From: Ixodes scapularis
Lineage: Eukaryota; Arthropoda; Arachnida; Ixodida; Ixodidae
Length of the DNA: 64,000 nucleotides
Assembly: GCF_016920785.2 (NCBI RefSeq)
Contig: NW_024609835.1
Coordinates: 176,490,798 to 176,554,797 of the forward strand
Direction of reading: 5' to 3'
Part shown: piece by piece, positions 11,710-23,090 of the stretch
Layout of the letters: each line of letters starts with the position of its first letter
Position numbering within the stretch: the first letter of the stretch is position 1
Made by a program: the position numbers and the translations under genes
Notes under the pieces: model-generated
Told to the model about the DNA's origin: nothing
Database searches by the model: none
What the model saw: the letters and a program-made list of their open reading frames with translations, nothing else

Positions 11710-12750
11710 GTGCTCACAAGCCTTGTCAACGACAACAAGAAGGCCCAGTTACCGTCGGCCACCTGGGACGATCAAGAACTAAGGCAAGTCATAAAAGCCC
11801 TAGAAAAAGGAAATGCAGTTGTTGGAGAGCTTGCACTGCTCTCCTCGAAATTTACGTGCGTCGACGGCGTGCTACTGCGAGGCAGCAGGGTGGTGATACC
11901 AAAAAGTCTCCGTAAAGAGATGTTGCACCGACTGCATAAAGGACATTTAGGATTAAACAAAAACCTGGCGCGAGCGAGGCTATTAATGTACTGGCCCCAA
12001 ATGAACGCGGACATCAAGGCACTAGTCAGCCAATGTTCCAGATGTCATTTCGCTTATAGGTAACCATCGGAACACTTACTGCTCAGACGAGTCCTGGACC
12101 AACCGTGGCAGCGAATCGGTGTGGACCTTTTCGAGTACGGCAGAAAGCATTATTTGGTGGCGTACTGTGCCTACTCAAACTAGCCAGAGTCGAGTTTCTG
12201 CCGCTAAAAACCTGCCAAATTGAAGTGGATAAGCTATCAGCAATGTTTTTACGACATGGAATTCCTATAGAAGTCTTCACGGACGGCGGATCACAGTTGT
12301 GCGTCTCACGAATTCGCATCGTTCAGAACTAAATGTGACTTCATCCATACTATTTCCAGCCCAAGGTTCCCGCAGTCCAACGGGTTGGTGGAAAAGGGAG
12401 TTCAGATCGTCAAGCGACTACTTCAGAAAACTCAGCACTCAAACGAGGACTTTTGGTTGGACTACTTAACTACCGGACTACACCCCTGGAAGATGGACGC
12501 ACTCCCAGTGAGATTCTGATGGGAAGGCAGCTACGTGGAAGGCTGCCAGATTATACCGCAGCCACGAGTTCCACAGAGCGGAAACATGCACAAAACCTTT
12601 AAGACAAATCACCATCTTGCTCCACTGCGTCCTGGAGACGTCGTCCGAATACACGATGACAGCTCTTGGTGTCGCAAAGCCAGGGTGGAGCGCTGTGTGG
12701 CTCCTCGCTCGTACAGAGTGTGCACCGAGGACGGGCGACATTACTGAAGG
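11710..12750 (+). pseudogene. Integrase, element 1
   Basis: The zinc-binding region shows H-x-x-x-H (HKGHLG) and C-x2-C (CSRC) around 11935-12050. The catalytic core follows with an Asp in GVDLF, an Asp in VFTDGGSQ (near 12280) and a Glu in SNGLVEKG (near 12390). A C-terminal region with LAPLRPGDVVRI ends near 12745. At least three frame breaks and stops interrupt it. Confidence 0.75.
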
Positions 12751-13178
12751 AACAGAAGACACCTTAGGAAAACCGCTGAACCGTTAGGGCCAGGCGGAAC
12801 TTCCGTCGAAGATGAGTGCCGCAACGAACAGTACAAGAGAGCTTCAGCAGCTCGTTACGAAGCACAGCACCCAAGTCCACTCACTCCTACTGTCCGAGAT
12901 CCGACTTACTGCTTCAGCCTGAAAACCGGACACCACCTGTCCCTGAAGAAGCAGCGGCAACTCTTCCGTCAAGGACTGGTGCTGCCCCCGCCCAGCTTCT
13001 GGCCTAGCCGTTAAGTACGCCAGCCAGCAGAAGCGCGTGACTTAACCTGAGGTCTGCACAGAACCATGCGACAGCGGAGGGCACCAATCAGCTTACACTA
13101 CGACCATAACTTTATACAAAGAAACATAGAACTTGACTGTTGTTGTAGGGGGTTACGTTATGGTCATCTTGATCATCA

Positions 13179-13190
13179 GGGAGGGGAAGA
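13179..13190 (+). other. Polypurine tract of element 1
   Basis: GGGAGGGGAAGA lies immediately before the 3' LTR, the position where plus-strand DNA synthesis starts in LTR elements. Confidence 0.7.
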
Positions 13191-13299
13191 TGTACCGGTA
13201 GGGGGCCTCTTACAAGATGCTCCCTGGTTAAAAGAAGACGAGGAGGAATAAACCGTTCTTTCTGGTCTCGCTCCAAGTGGCTGACGATTCTTCGATACA
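13191..13299 (+). repeat. 3' LTR of Ty3/gypsy element 1
   Basis: Same ends and length as the 5' copy. The bases that follow (TTTGTATTTTTG) are part of the host hAT-like element and lead into a T/G homopolymer tract at 13309-13346. Confidence 0.85.
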
Positions 13300-13631
13300 T
13301 TTGTATTTTTGTATTTTTTTTTTTTTGGGGGGGGGGGGGGGGGGGAGGGGGAGGGGGATATTTCTGAAGGAATGTAACGAAATACGTTAATCCTGATTGT
13401 ATCCCGATACAAAGAAACATTCCAAATGTATTTCAATACAGGAATACAGACAGTGGTGAAAAAAAATGTATCGCGCTACAGAAATACAGATACGAAACGT
13501 ATTTCTGAAATGCTATTGCGATACATTTGTATCGCGATTCTGCCCAACCAACTTTCGGGGACAACGCTAACAATGCGATTCCCGGGATATCGTCATCAAA
13601 ACTTTGCGATTTCCAGTTAGACGATATTTAA

Positions 13632-13850
13632 ATGCGGTTCATGCAGTGGACACAAGCACGGCGTGAGCATTTGGTTTGGGCTCGTGACAATCAATGCCTC
13701 GACGTGCATTCAGGGAATGGCTCTTTTCCCAATCACCACGATGACGGGAACAGCCGAACCTTAACAACGAGTGGAACCCAGCGCGCGCCAAGTGCACTGC
13801 CAACCCCAGCGCGTTGCTATGTTAAGCATTGGCGGCATTTAATCGGCTTC
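13632..13850 (+). pseudogene. Possible Tc1/mariner transposase relic
   Basis: The frame begins QARREHLVWARDN and later has HHDDGN and GTQRAP. This recalls the Tc1-type catalytic segment R-R-x-x-L-x-W-A-R-x-x ... ESRF ... D-G-x ... R-x-G-x-R, with the central D-E-S-R-F part lost. The resemblance is partial, and the region could be something else. Confidence 0.3.
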
Positions 13851-14055
13851 TGAACACGTGGCCACTTGTTGTGGCGGCGAGTTGAGAAGGTAAACACGTT
13901 TAGTTTTTCTCGAATTTTTCCTGCGACTGGCACTGCGTGAAAACAAAACCCCCAAAAAGCCTAGTATTTTATAGGTTGTGAATGTCAAGAAATTGTTTTA
14001 AGCGGTATTACCTTAAAGTACAAAAATATTTGCACTTTTATGAAAATTATTATTC

Positions 14056-14092
14056 TTAAATATCTTAAATTTACAAAATTTAAGATATTTAA
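14056..14092. repeat. AT-rich perfect hairpin
   Basis: Arms 14056-14072 and 14076-14092 are exact reverse complements (17 bases) with a 3-base loop. It lies just downstream of aminopeptidase exon 1, within the intron. Confidence 0.7.
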
Positions 14093-14339
14093 AAAAAATT
14101 ATGAGGTTGCCAGTAATGTCCATGCTTATAACTTCGTGATTTATTCTTCGTCTTTTTAAAGCTACAGCCTGAATGGCTACGAAGCGATAATAAGATGGCC
14201 AGGACTGGCCACGCCATACGTTTCTTAAGCCGAGAGTTACAATAGGCGTGTAGACATGCTGTAAATGTTAGATGGGCACGGCGATGTTGGACGGTCCAAC
14301 AGTGTAGTACTAATGTCGCAAAAATGTCATAGCCCTTAC

Positions 14340-15182
14340 CTGCAACCCTGCGGCATGGAGGTGGACCCTCCTTGTTGGTTGTAGACACGTTACCGTTATT
14401 TTTGTCACACCACTCAATACAATCTGGTCTTTATCTTGATGAGGGTGCAGGACGACTTTATAATGCGTAGGCACAAGGTTCCGGGAAAGTGGCTGCGAGA
14501 GCAGCGGTTCTTCGACATCTTTTTTCAGACTTCTCTTAGGGGTAATGACGGGCACGTTAACTCGGGTCTTTAGATGTACATGGTCCTTCCTCACATCCTT
14601 ATTTGTTGTGGTCTTGTGACTTTTTTTATGCACAAGCAGGGCACCCGTGCTTGAAGATGATGTGTTTTTGGAAATTTTAATCAGCCTCTTTACTTTACTA
14701 TTAATTGTCCTCTTGGTCGCTTTCTTGATCACTTTGTTATTAGTGTGTTCAGGAATTCTTAGGATCCCACCCTTTTTGAAGCCCCTTGAAAGATATTGTT
14801 TGGTCAGACTCATGTCGACTCGACGGCCCATGGGGGCAGCAAAACTTGAGTAACCGGACATAAAAGTAAACGCTGGTCTTGAGGTGAGTAGATTCACCCC
14901 GTAGCTTTCAAAGGTGAAGGCTGAAGTAGAAGCGTCACTAGGCGTCATGCTCGGTGAAGGAGACTCCAGAAACACGTCGCTGCTGCTATGGTTGGGTAAG
15001 GCGACCGCCAACAGGATGGCGACGAAGGCAAAGAGGAGGCAGGTGATGGCGAATCTGCGGCTAGAGGTGCAGGGGATCTTGTGAAGGGTGCAACAGGGTG
15101 TCTCCTCCAAGAACGGCGTGTCGATGGTGTAGCTGCTCAAATGCCGTGAGGTCAGTGTCTTGACCTCCAAATCGGCAGCCAT
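14340..15182 (-). CDS. M1 aminopeptidase, exon 1 (membrane anchor, stalk, start of beta domain)
   Basis: Translation is taken from the ATG at 15182 (minus strand), the first ATG in the frame, with A at -3 and G at +4; the frame upstream has only non-ATG codons. The exon ends at TTGCAG before GTAAGG and is 843 bases (281 codons), leaving in phase 0, which matches exon 2. The protein has about 45 cytoplasmic residues, one hydrophobic segment (FAITCLLFAFVAILLAVAL, roughly residues 44-62) and no signal peptide, so a type II membrane protein. A long stalk of about 150 residues rich in Lys, Thr and Ser follows. The last 40 residues (LSRNLVPTHYKVVLHP ... HLHAAGL) are the start of the M1 N-terminal domain. 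Such enzymes remove N-terminal residues from extracellular peptides. Confidence 0.82.
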
Positions 15183-15259
15183 TATGAAGGCTGCCAAGTC
15201 GTGGGCGACACCTGACCTATTGGGCGTGGTGAATGCCTGCGTCAAAGGTAGTCGCAATT

Positions 15260-16680
15260 CTTGTTGCGAAGGGTCATATTAAACCCTATGGCTCAGAAAG
15301 CTTGAAAAATAAATGCCTCAGTCAGCTCTTCCCGACTCAGTAAAGCATAGGCAAAGCCAATAACACCAAAGTGTCCAGGCAGCGAGGGGCCGGTCTCTAT
15401 GTGAGAAATTACGAATCATTATGTTGCAGATGAGAAATGTAACTATGCAGGACGACTACTAATGTAGGTTTTGTGACGCGCATGAGGCAGTAGTGATTAC
15501 ACCAATACAGGTTACTACGGGTAGGGAGGGTGATTAAACATAGGGAAACTAGGACCCCTCGCGCCAGATAATACCAACGTTGCCCCTCACCTTCTTAAAA
15601 GAAACAAAGCTTAGCCCTCGTAGCGGCAGACACGACGTCCTTTCTTCATGGCTACGCCACAAGTCTAGTATTGTCATTTGTTCTAGTGATTGAGGAAAGC
15701 GGGTGTTAATTTACTTTTCTTCGTATAACCTGATGGTTTGCCAATGTGTGAACCATCTGGACATACAATATACTTTATCATAAATGTCAAATATAGTTCT
15801 TATTTCACAAGAACATCGTACATTTGACTTCAGTTTTACAGGATGTTAATTTTCCTAATGTTCCTGTCAACAATACTCAATGAACGTTTTGCAGTACAAC
15901 CCAAGCATTAAAAAGAAGTTTGGGAACGTATGTACACGTGCCACGCGTGATGGCGCCTGCAGTAGTAGCTGTTCCAAAGCAAACAAATTTAAAACAAAAG
16001 GCAATCTGGAGGTGCGTTCTTCAATACCTTATTTTGGTTATTTAGTTCTAAAGTTTTAAACGTAAAAGGGAAGCGTGCGCAGTCCGTGTACATACGTTCC
16101 CAGCATTATCTTTGGTGCTCGGGGAATTTATCAAAATGTCTATTAAGAAATAAACCATTTGTAGACAAGTCCGTGAAAAATTACTAAAAAAAAGTAATCA
16201 ATATGACACTTACGTTATATCCTATGGCTTTTGTGCGTGGAATTGTTATATGGACGTTTACTCATCGGTCATTTTCACAAGGCGTTTTCTTTCAATTATG
16301 TGAGAAATAATGCACAAGTCTATACTGTAAAATGCAGCATATGTTTGTTTTTCCATCAAAGAAGGTAGCAGATTAATCACATAGATAAAAAAAAAGAAAA
16401 AAGACCGAACTCCAAAGTTGTTTACCTGAGCATTTTGACTCTCAGCTGGATATTTTATACAATCAACGATCTTGATACAATTCACGTTCTTATGTGAATT
16501 CATTTTAGACCTCCAACTTGGTTCTTTGTGTTGATCGCCGTATTTCGTTGTAAGTAGGCACGCGGATTTTTCTCTTGAAATATTTGTCAAAGCTCACGCC
16601 TTAAAGCCACTGCCACACTGATTCTACAAGTTCAGGTCTTTGGCCGCTCGTTCCTACTCTCATTCTGAATACTTTTAACC
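15260..16680. other. Upstream region of the aminopeptidase gene; no gene seen
   Basis: This lies 5' of exon 1 on the minus strand and should hold the promoter or further 5' exons. I see no clear TATA box or initiator at a convincing distance, and no recognisable protein in either strand. Confidence 0.4.
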
Positions 16681-16689
16681 CACATGAGG

Positions 16690-16832
16690 AGCCGCGTAAG
16701 CACCAAATATGTAGGTCGTCAGCCCGTAACCGCAAAAGCAATTTTTAAAGAAAAGGAAATTGGTGTTTCGGACTGAACCCAGGTCACCGGCGTGGAATCC
16801 GAGTGCGCTGCTGACTAAGCTACGGATCCAGC
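16690..16832 (-). repeat. tRNA-derived SINE-like unit
   Basis: Read on the minus strand, an A-box-like GTAGCTTAGTCAGC (around 16811-16824) is followed about 40 bases later by a B-box-like GGGTTCAGTCC (16770-16780). Between them the anticodon-arm position reads ATTCCAC, with TCC in the anticodon place. The 3' part after the B box is not tRNA-like. No poly(A) tail is obvious. Confidence 0.55.
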
Positions 16833-17232
16833 ACGCGGGAACGGGGAGGAGCAGAAGCAGGTAATGCGAAAAAGCGCGTGGAGCTGAGAGGGGTGGAAAG
16901 GACAAGAAAGAACGAAGCAGAAACAGGTGGCGCAGAAAGAACGCGCGGTACAAAGAGGAGTGGTTAAGGCCGAAAAGCGCGCTTCCCCTCTTTTGGTCGT
17001 CCAGAATATTGGGAGCAAAGGCTTTGTATCCGGGTGGTGTTTAATGGAAGCGGGCGCAGAGTCATGAAGAGACGATAGTATGACGTAGTCTGTTTCCATA
17101 CAAAACCCGGCTCTAAGCACCACCCGAACCAAGAGCACCACCCACCTCAGGCACTGAAAGACTGAGGGTCTCCTTGCACTAGGCCCCAGCCGAACTAAAG
17201 CGCCATTCACAGTCTTGCAACTGAGAAGGACG

Positions 17233-17346
17233 GAGAAAGACCAGACCGGTTTTTAAGCCTCCTGCGACGTCTTAGCTTCAGCTCCGCTGCAGCGCTTCCG
17301 GTCCTAAGACGTCGCAAGAGGCTTAAAAACCGGTCTGGTCTTTCTC
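17233..17346. repeat. Hairpin with 43-nt arms and one mismatch
   Basis: Bases 17233-17275 and 17304-17346 are reverse complements except at one position, with a 28-base loop. The near-perfect match means the arms arose or were corrected recently. Direct copies of AGCACCACCC flank it on both sides (near 17117, 17139 and 17384). Confidence 0.85.
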
Positions 17347-17554
17347 GGTCGTACTCGGCTGCAAGTGTGTGAACGGCGCTTTTGAGCACCACCCATCCTA
17401 CAAAGCTACCGCGTGTGAACGTGTTTGGCAGAATGACCAAGCATGCGGTCAATATTTAAATTAGTGGTTTCATTTAAACGGCAATATAATGTTATTTCCT
17501 ATGGTATAATTCATAATATGATTTTTATTTGTATTATTATTTATATCATTGACA

Positions 17555-17597
17555 GCGATGTATCGACAGATGATGAATGCATCTGTCGATACATCGC
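17555..17597. repeat. Perfect 18-bp hairpin
   Basis: Arms 17555-17572 and 17580-17597 are exact reverse complements with a 7-base loop. The flanking sequence is AT-rich. Confidence 0.8.
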
Positions 17598-17826
17598 AGC
17601 GAGCAACATCGAACGTCTTTTGGTTCATGGGACCAGGACCATTCGAGCCGGCAAAAGAGGACTGGAATTTATAACAAATAAGGTTCCAAGCATCGCTGGA
17701 CATCGCCATAATGACAGATAATGCCACAAAAATGAATGTTTTGATTGCATCACTGGGGTTCTAGAGTTCAAACTGCTGCACTCTCTGGTTCAACCGAGGC
17801 AGGTCAGTGATGCTACGTATGCGGAA

Positions 17827-20800
17827 TTGATAAAAACACTAGACACTCTTTTTTCGCCGGAGTGTTTCAAGAAATTTGAGCGAACGAAGTTGTGTTTAAC
17901 GTGCCAGGATGAACTTGAGATAACAACCGAATTCCTAGCACGACTAAAAAATCAGTCATTTGCAACTGCGAGTATGAGAACAAAGTCGATGCTCGCGCAT
18001 GTTCGTTGCTCACTGCTTTTAAAATTGGGGTTCGAGATCAACGCTTGAGAGAACGTCTAGTCCGAGAGAGAGTTATCGATCGACATTGCACTCAGATTGT
18101 CGGAAAGCTATCTTCGAGCGGAAGAAGATCCCGTCAATTGAGAAGTACCGATGAATCACTTCTCGCAACCAGCCAGGTGAGAGATCTACAAAGGTCTGCT
18201 AGATAATGTTTTCGTTGCGGGAATACAAACTACGTCGAAGACAAGTGCCGGTTCATGTCTGAGGACTGCAGATCTTGGGAAACCAGTAGAACATCGCCAA
18301 GATGGGCGGGAAAGGATAGTCTTGCATATCCCGATCAAAAAGAAAAGGGACGGTGCGAGTAATAACCAGGGGTCACTCTGCTTTCGACCGAGATGGGAAG
18401 TTTCTATGATATCAGATTAAAGGAAAGTAAGTGTAACTCTAAATAGACCTGGTTTCATAAGTCACTGGACATTCAGACTTAGCATCGCCTCGGAAAACCG
18501 GAGCTGAACGAAACTTCGTACAAAGTACAAAGTTTCAGAAAGGAATTAATTAAGGTTAAGGGCCATTGTGAACTACACGTTGAATTCGAAGGTAAGAAGT
18601 ACAGACTAGAGACAATTTCTACTAGCACAAGCCAAGTCAACTTCTAGGGGAGGACCTGGGTGAGAGCTTTGAAATTGGATCTCAACAACATTTTCGTCGC
18701 TTTTGTGAAAACAGAAGAGAGCCTCAAGACGCTGCTGACTACGTACGCAGTACTATTCAGAAACAAACTTGGTCGGTGCACAAAGATGAAGGCTCCACTT
18801 CACTTCAGCGAGAATGTCGTTTGATGTTCATGCATCCAAGACCACTGCCGTTCGCATTGCGCGAAGCGGCGAAGTCTGACTGGAAGAGACAAGTAGACAA
18901 CGGCGTACTGACTCCAGTGGAAACAGCGCAGTGAGACGCTTCAATCGTCGTTGTCCCGAAGACCAGTGGACTCCTGGTGGTACCCTGGTAAAGAATCTAA
19001 TTTGTATGAAAAATTTCTGTGTCCAATAAACACATATGAATCATGCAAGTTATATAAGAACATATAAGAACCGTATAGGCACTATATAATAGCCACATAA
19101 GAAGCTTATAGGAGTTTCTTATAGGCTTTTTATGGTTCTTATATGTTCTTATATATCTCATATAGTTCTTATATGGTTTTTTATGTTCTTATATATCTTG
19201 TATGATTCATATGTGTTTATTGGACACAAACAATTTCTCATACAAATGACTTTTTCACTAGGGTATGCGGCGATTTAAGTGTGAATGTCAATCCTCAGTT
19301 GAACGTATCGCAGTACCCGCACCCACGACTTGAGGAAATTTTATCCAAACTCAACGGAGGGCGGATGTTCTCGAAACTGTCTCTGTTGGAGGCATATCTT
19401 TAGATGGAGTTGAAAGAGAATACAAAGAATTATTTCGTCATTAACACTCACTAGGGATTGTTCTAGTTTGACCGGATGCCTTTCGACATAACATCAGCGC
19501 CTGCGATCTTCCAGCGAATCATGGAACAAGTAACCGCAAGTCTGGGTAGCGTGGCATGCAACCTGAATCATCACCGGAGAAACTGATCAGCAGCACACCA
19601 TGAACTTGGAGCTCGTATTCTTACGACTCAAGAACTATGGGTTCACGCCAAGGAAAAAAAAAAACTGGGTTTACATGTCCAGAATGGGAGTATTTGGGCC
19701 AAATTTTGTCATCGGACGGAATACGTTTCCTTCAAAGAAAAGTTGGAACATGCCGGCGCCTTCTAACGTACATAAACTATGGGCATTTTCGGACATGGTT
19801 CAGTATTACACAAAGCATTTGCCAGCCAGGGTTAGCCGACCTTTGCGCACCGCTGAACAATCTACTCAAGAAGAACGTTCATTGGCAATGGAGTTTTCCT
19901 TGTGTAAAAGCCTTCAAAGACATAAAAAACGCGTGTAATGTCCTTGGGGACTCTTGTTAACTTCGATCTAAGCGAGACAACTTAATTGGCGACTCATGCT
20001 ACATCAGGGGCGTTGGAGCTGTCATCTTTCACAATATAAATATTTAAAAAAAAAACGCCCAATCGCGCATGCTAAAAAAACGCTAACTTTTGCAGGGAAA
20101 CGATATGCCCAGATTGAGTGAAAAGCTCTAGCAATATTTTTTGGCGTAAGAAAGTTTCACGATGGTAGCTGTGAGGAAGAAAGTTTTTCTTGAATACAGA
20201 TCACAAGCATTTCGACGGTAATTTTTGGACCTGTGAAAGAAATTTCTGTGACGACCGCCAACAGACTTCAACAATGAGCCTTGATCCTACAAGGTACTCG
20301 GAAGACATTAAGTATACTCCAACAGCTCAGTTTGGAAACGAAGATGGCTTGACACGACAACTTCAAGGACCTGATGCAGAGTTTGACGCGGAAGTTCACC
20401 ATGATGCCGCAGATGTCGTGAGCTTTATTTCTTCAGATATCATGGTGATTGTTGAAAAAAATATTACCAAACTTTCATTCTGGGCATCTGACATCACGGC
20501 CGAGACTGCTAATGACGAAATACCGTCACTACGTCATAAAAGGATGGCCATCGGTTGAACTCGACGTAGAAAAGCAAATATACACATCGCGACAGTCGGA
20601 ACTCACTGTGGCGACTGACTGCCCAGTTTGGGGCAGGCACATAGTGATCCCTTTTAGGTTTCGACGGAGTCTTCTGAATTTAGCTTATGAAAGACACCTT
20701 GGGCAATGAAAAATAAAGAAATTTGCCCGTTTCTACGTGTGGTGGCCAAACAAAGACAAAGGCATTAAAACAAAAACGTCAGACCTGCGAAGAAGCTTGC

Positions 20801-21778
20801 GCTTTAGTCTCTGACAAGAACTAAAACTTTCCCTTACACCAATGGGAAGTCCTAAAACGACCCTCGTACCAAATTTATACCGATTTCGCAGAATACCAGA
20901 ACACCATATACTTGGTGGTGATCAACGCGTTCAGCAAGTGGCTTGAAGTCACTTTGATGCTGTCGAACAGAGCTGAGGGGACGGTGAAAGCATTCAATAA
21001 AATTTTCCTTGTTCACGGACTGCCGAAACAGGTAGTCGGCGATAATGAACAACAGTATACTAGTGCCATTTTTAAGACTTTAATAGAAGAACAAGGAATT
21101 CGACATATCTTAACACCACTGTACCACCCGAAATCAAACGGCTTATTCGAAACTTTTATAAGGTCATTAAAGTCTGGCTTGCAGAAATTCATGAAGGCTG
21201 AGGAAAAGGAAGGACTGAAACAGTGGCTGCTCAAGTATAGGGTGACACCACAACCTACGACGGGACAACCCCAATGCGAGATGGTAAACAAGCGATACTG
21301 CAAAGCGACGATGAATTTGATCAAGTCAGACCAGTCGTCCCAAGGTTCTCGTGGAAGGGCTCGCCAAAAGAGCAAGTACGACAAGAGAAGTCGCGACCGG
21401 ACGTTTTAGATAAATCAGAAAATCTGGATGCAGGATAGGCTGGAGAAGAACCACTGCATCAAAGGTATCATCATTAGACAAAAAGGACCATTTAGGTTTG
21501 AAGTAGTGACCGAAGATCACAAGCGACACCGTATACACGCAGATCAGATCAAGGAACGGATCTGCGAAAAAGATTGAACCGCATTGTACTTCCCAACACC
21601 GGTGGACAACTTGTGCGCCGTTGATCCGCCACAAGTGGAAGCAGATGCATCAGACACCGCTCTGGAACAATCAGCTCAGGCATTCGAGTCCACTTCGGTT
21701 CGTCGGTATCCGACCAGATTACGCAAAGCACCTGATGTCTTTATATTAAACTCAGGAGAGAGGAATGTAGTAGCGTAG
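17827..21778 (+). pseudogene. Decayed Ty3/gypsy relic (gag to integrase)
   Basis: The order is gag (17827-18206), a zinc-knuckle-like CFRCGNTNYVEDKC at about 18208-18250, reverse transcriptase (18930-19600, with VCGDLSVNVNPQL, PHPRLEEILSKLNGG and MPFDITSAPAIFQRIM), thumb (YLGQILSSDGI near 19690), traces of ribonuclease H (19980-20200), the integrase zinc region (20600-20760) and the integrase core (20912-21409, with VVGDNEQQYTS and PKSNGLFETF). Many stops and frame breaks occur throughout. The YxDD box is not recognisable. A frame with RRYPTRLRKAPD near 21700 marks the pol C-terminus, and a purine tract near 21760 precedes TGTAGTAG, which could be the start of a lost LTR. LTRs were not found. 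Confidence 0.75.
18983..19263. mobile_element. Palindromic miniature element with TA target site
   Basis: The 281-base element begins CCCTGGTAAAGAATCT and ends with the imperfect reverse complement, flanked by TA on both sides. The two halves pair over most of their length: GTGTCCAATAAACACATATG appears in both orientations. The middle is a run of TTCTTATA-like words. It splits the reverse transcriptase of the Ty3/gypsy relic just before VCGD, so it inserted after that element. The TA site and palindrome fit a Tc1/mariner-type non-autonomous element. Confidence 0.8.
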
Positions 21779-22029
21779 AAGACGAAGAAGACTCAAGACC
21801 GTGCTGGGGTCACGTGAATGGGGAGATTCGGTTCGTGGCGCGTATGAAGAACGGTCTTCGCAACGCGATTCTCAGGCTCAAAGTGCCTTTATCCTAACAT
21901 ACGAGCCCGTGTCCACTCTGCTACAGAATATACTGTGGTTAATGGGCAACGGAAAAACCTCCCTGCCGTTCCCATACTCTCCAACCGACCAGTTAGAAAT
22001 ATTTAGCTCCAAATGTTTTCAGCGCAGGT

Positions 22030-22120
22030 TAATTCACGGACGCCTGAGCCTTGCACAGCGAAACTCTGTTTGCACGAGAACTCGCGCATGAACGTAGGAC
22101 ACTTTCCGAAGCCACGCATT
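22030..22120. repeat. Dispersed repeat, copy 1
   Basis: The stretch with CACGAGAACTCG, GACACTTTCCGAAGCCACGC and neighbouring words is also found, in the same orientation and with substitutions, at 33905-33995. No coding content is seen. Confidence 0.55.
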
Positions 22121-22906
22121 ATAAAAAGGTCACACCTTGACGGGTGTGAAAGTACTGTTCCAGGGACAATTACGCCCATGACAACGTGTTCTCGACTCCT
22201 CTCTCTTGGCCTAATACACGTTTTTCAGTCGTAAAATAAAGGGTGCCGTAGCACTGAACAAACTTTATTTTTGAAAGGTGTGCGAAATTGAGCGGTTCTT
22301 TGTTAACCAACAGAGCAGTCACAGCAATAGCTACGACACGTCACGTCGAAGTCGCTGGGCATCGGCGTCGCGTTCTCGCACCGTGGGGTGCGCGAACAGG
22401 AGCGTTCAAAAGAAAATAGACATTTGGCTATTTTGTTCCTAGCGCTTTTGTGTGACACTTATTCCGGAGCGCGTGAAAGCGCGTCTCCCACCATGAGCTC
22501 TTGGCGCAGACAGTGCTACGACGGAATTTTGTTTTTGGCTATTTGTTTTCCGGAGGGCGTGTACAGTGGGCATCATGCACAACAAAAACCCCAACGGAAA
22601 ATCTTTCGAGTATTCTTGTAAACCAACTTGCCTCCTCCAAGATGTAATATTGTACAACCGATGGCCCTTGTTACATCTCCAACTTTGTTGTCCGTGTAGG
22701 ATTTATGGTTTCTAGCACCAGTGACATAAGCAAGATCAGCAGGCTTGCAAAGACGGTGCGACTGGAAGTCGCTTGGGACGCAAGCGGCAGTTCATGCTTG
22801 TGAACAGCAAAATGGTCTATACCAAATGATTGACGAAATAAAAGAAAATGCATTGTAGCAAAACTTCTTTATATATGACAATCTTCGTACGCTGTCGTAG
22901 TCACGG

Positions 22907-23075
22907 CAGCTTATGCAACCGCAATTGTTATCGAAAAGCACATGCGGGGAGCGCGGCGTGGTTCGCATTGTTAGCGGGGCTAGTGGCGGCACTCCACCCT
23001 TCGCACTCTGCCACTGGGCAGCTTATGCAACCGCAACCTTTACCGAAAAACGCATGTGGGGAGCGCTGCGTGCTT
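22907..23075 (+). repeat. Imperfect direct repeat, about 110-bp period
   Basis: GCAGCTTATGCAACCGCAA followed by GAAAA(A/G)C(A/G)CATG(C/T)GGGGAGCGC occurs at about 22909-22957 and again at 23019-23067. Two copies only. Confidence 0.6.
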
Positions 23076-23090
23076 ATTATCTATCACGTA

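Larger units (their letters stand above)
8985..13299 (+). mobile_element. Complete but inactive Ty3/gypsy retrotransposon with 109-bp LTRs
   Basis: Two 109-base direct repeats (8985-9093 and 13191-13299) begin TGTACCGGTAGGGGGCC and end GATACA. A primer binding site (TGGTGTCAGAAGTGGGA) starts at the base after the 5' repeat and a polypurine tract (GGGAGGGGAAGA) ends at the base before the 3' repeat. Between them lie gag, protease, reverse transcriptase, ribonuclease H and integrase in the Ty3/gypsy order. Several stops and a few frame breaks disable it. No convincing target duplication is seen. It sits inside hAT copy A. Confidence 0.9.
7490..13551 (-). mobile_element. hAT-like DNA element copy A, interrupted by a Ty3/gypsy element
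   Basis: The left end is CAGGGTTGGGCA and the right end TGCCCAACC, with subterminal blocks built from AATGTATTT and ATCGCGATAC words. The interior (7740-8960) is the reverse complement of the interior of copy B at 25562-27522. Without the retrotransposon at 8985-13299 the element would be about 1.75 kb. A relic of a BED zinc finger is at 7721-7828 on the minus strand. The flanking 8-mers (GTTTTGGG and CTTTCGGG) match at 6 of 8, so the target duplication is weak here but clear in copy B. Confidence 0.75.

Noticed and set aside
14647..14853. Plus-strand hydrophobic frame
   Set aside because: It is the complement of the Lys-rich stalk of the aminopeptidase exon, which makes Leu/Phe-rich antisense codons.
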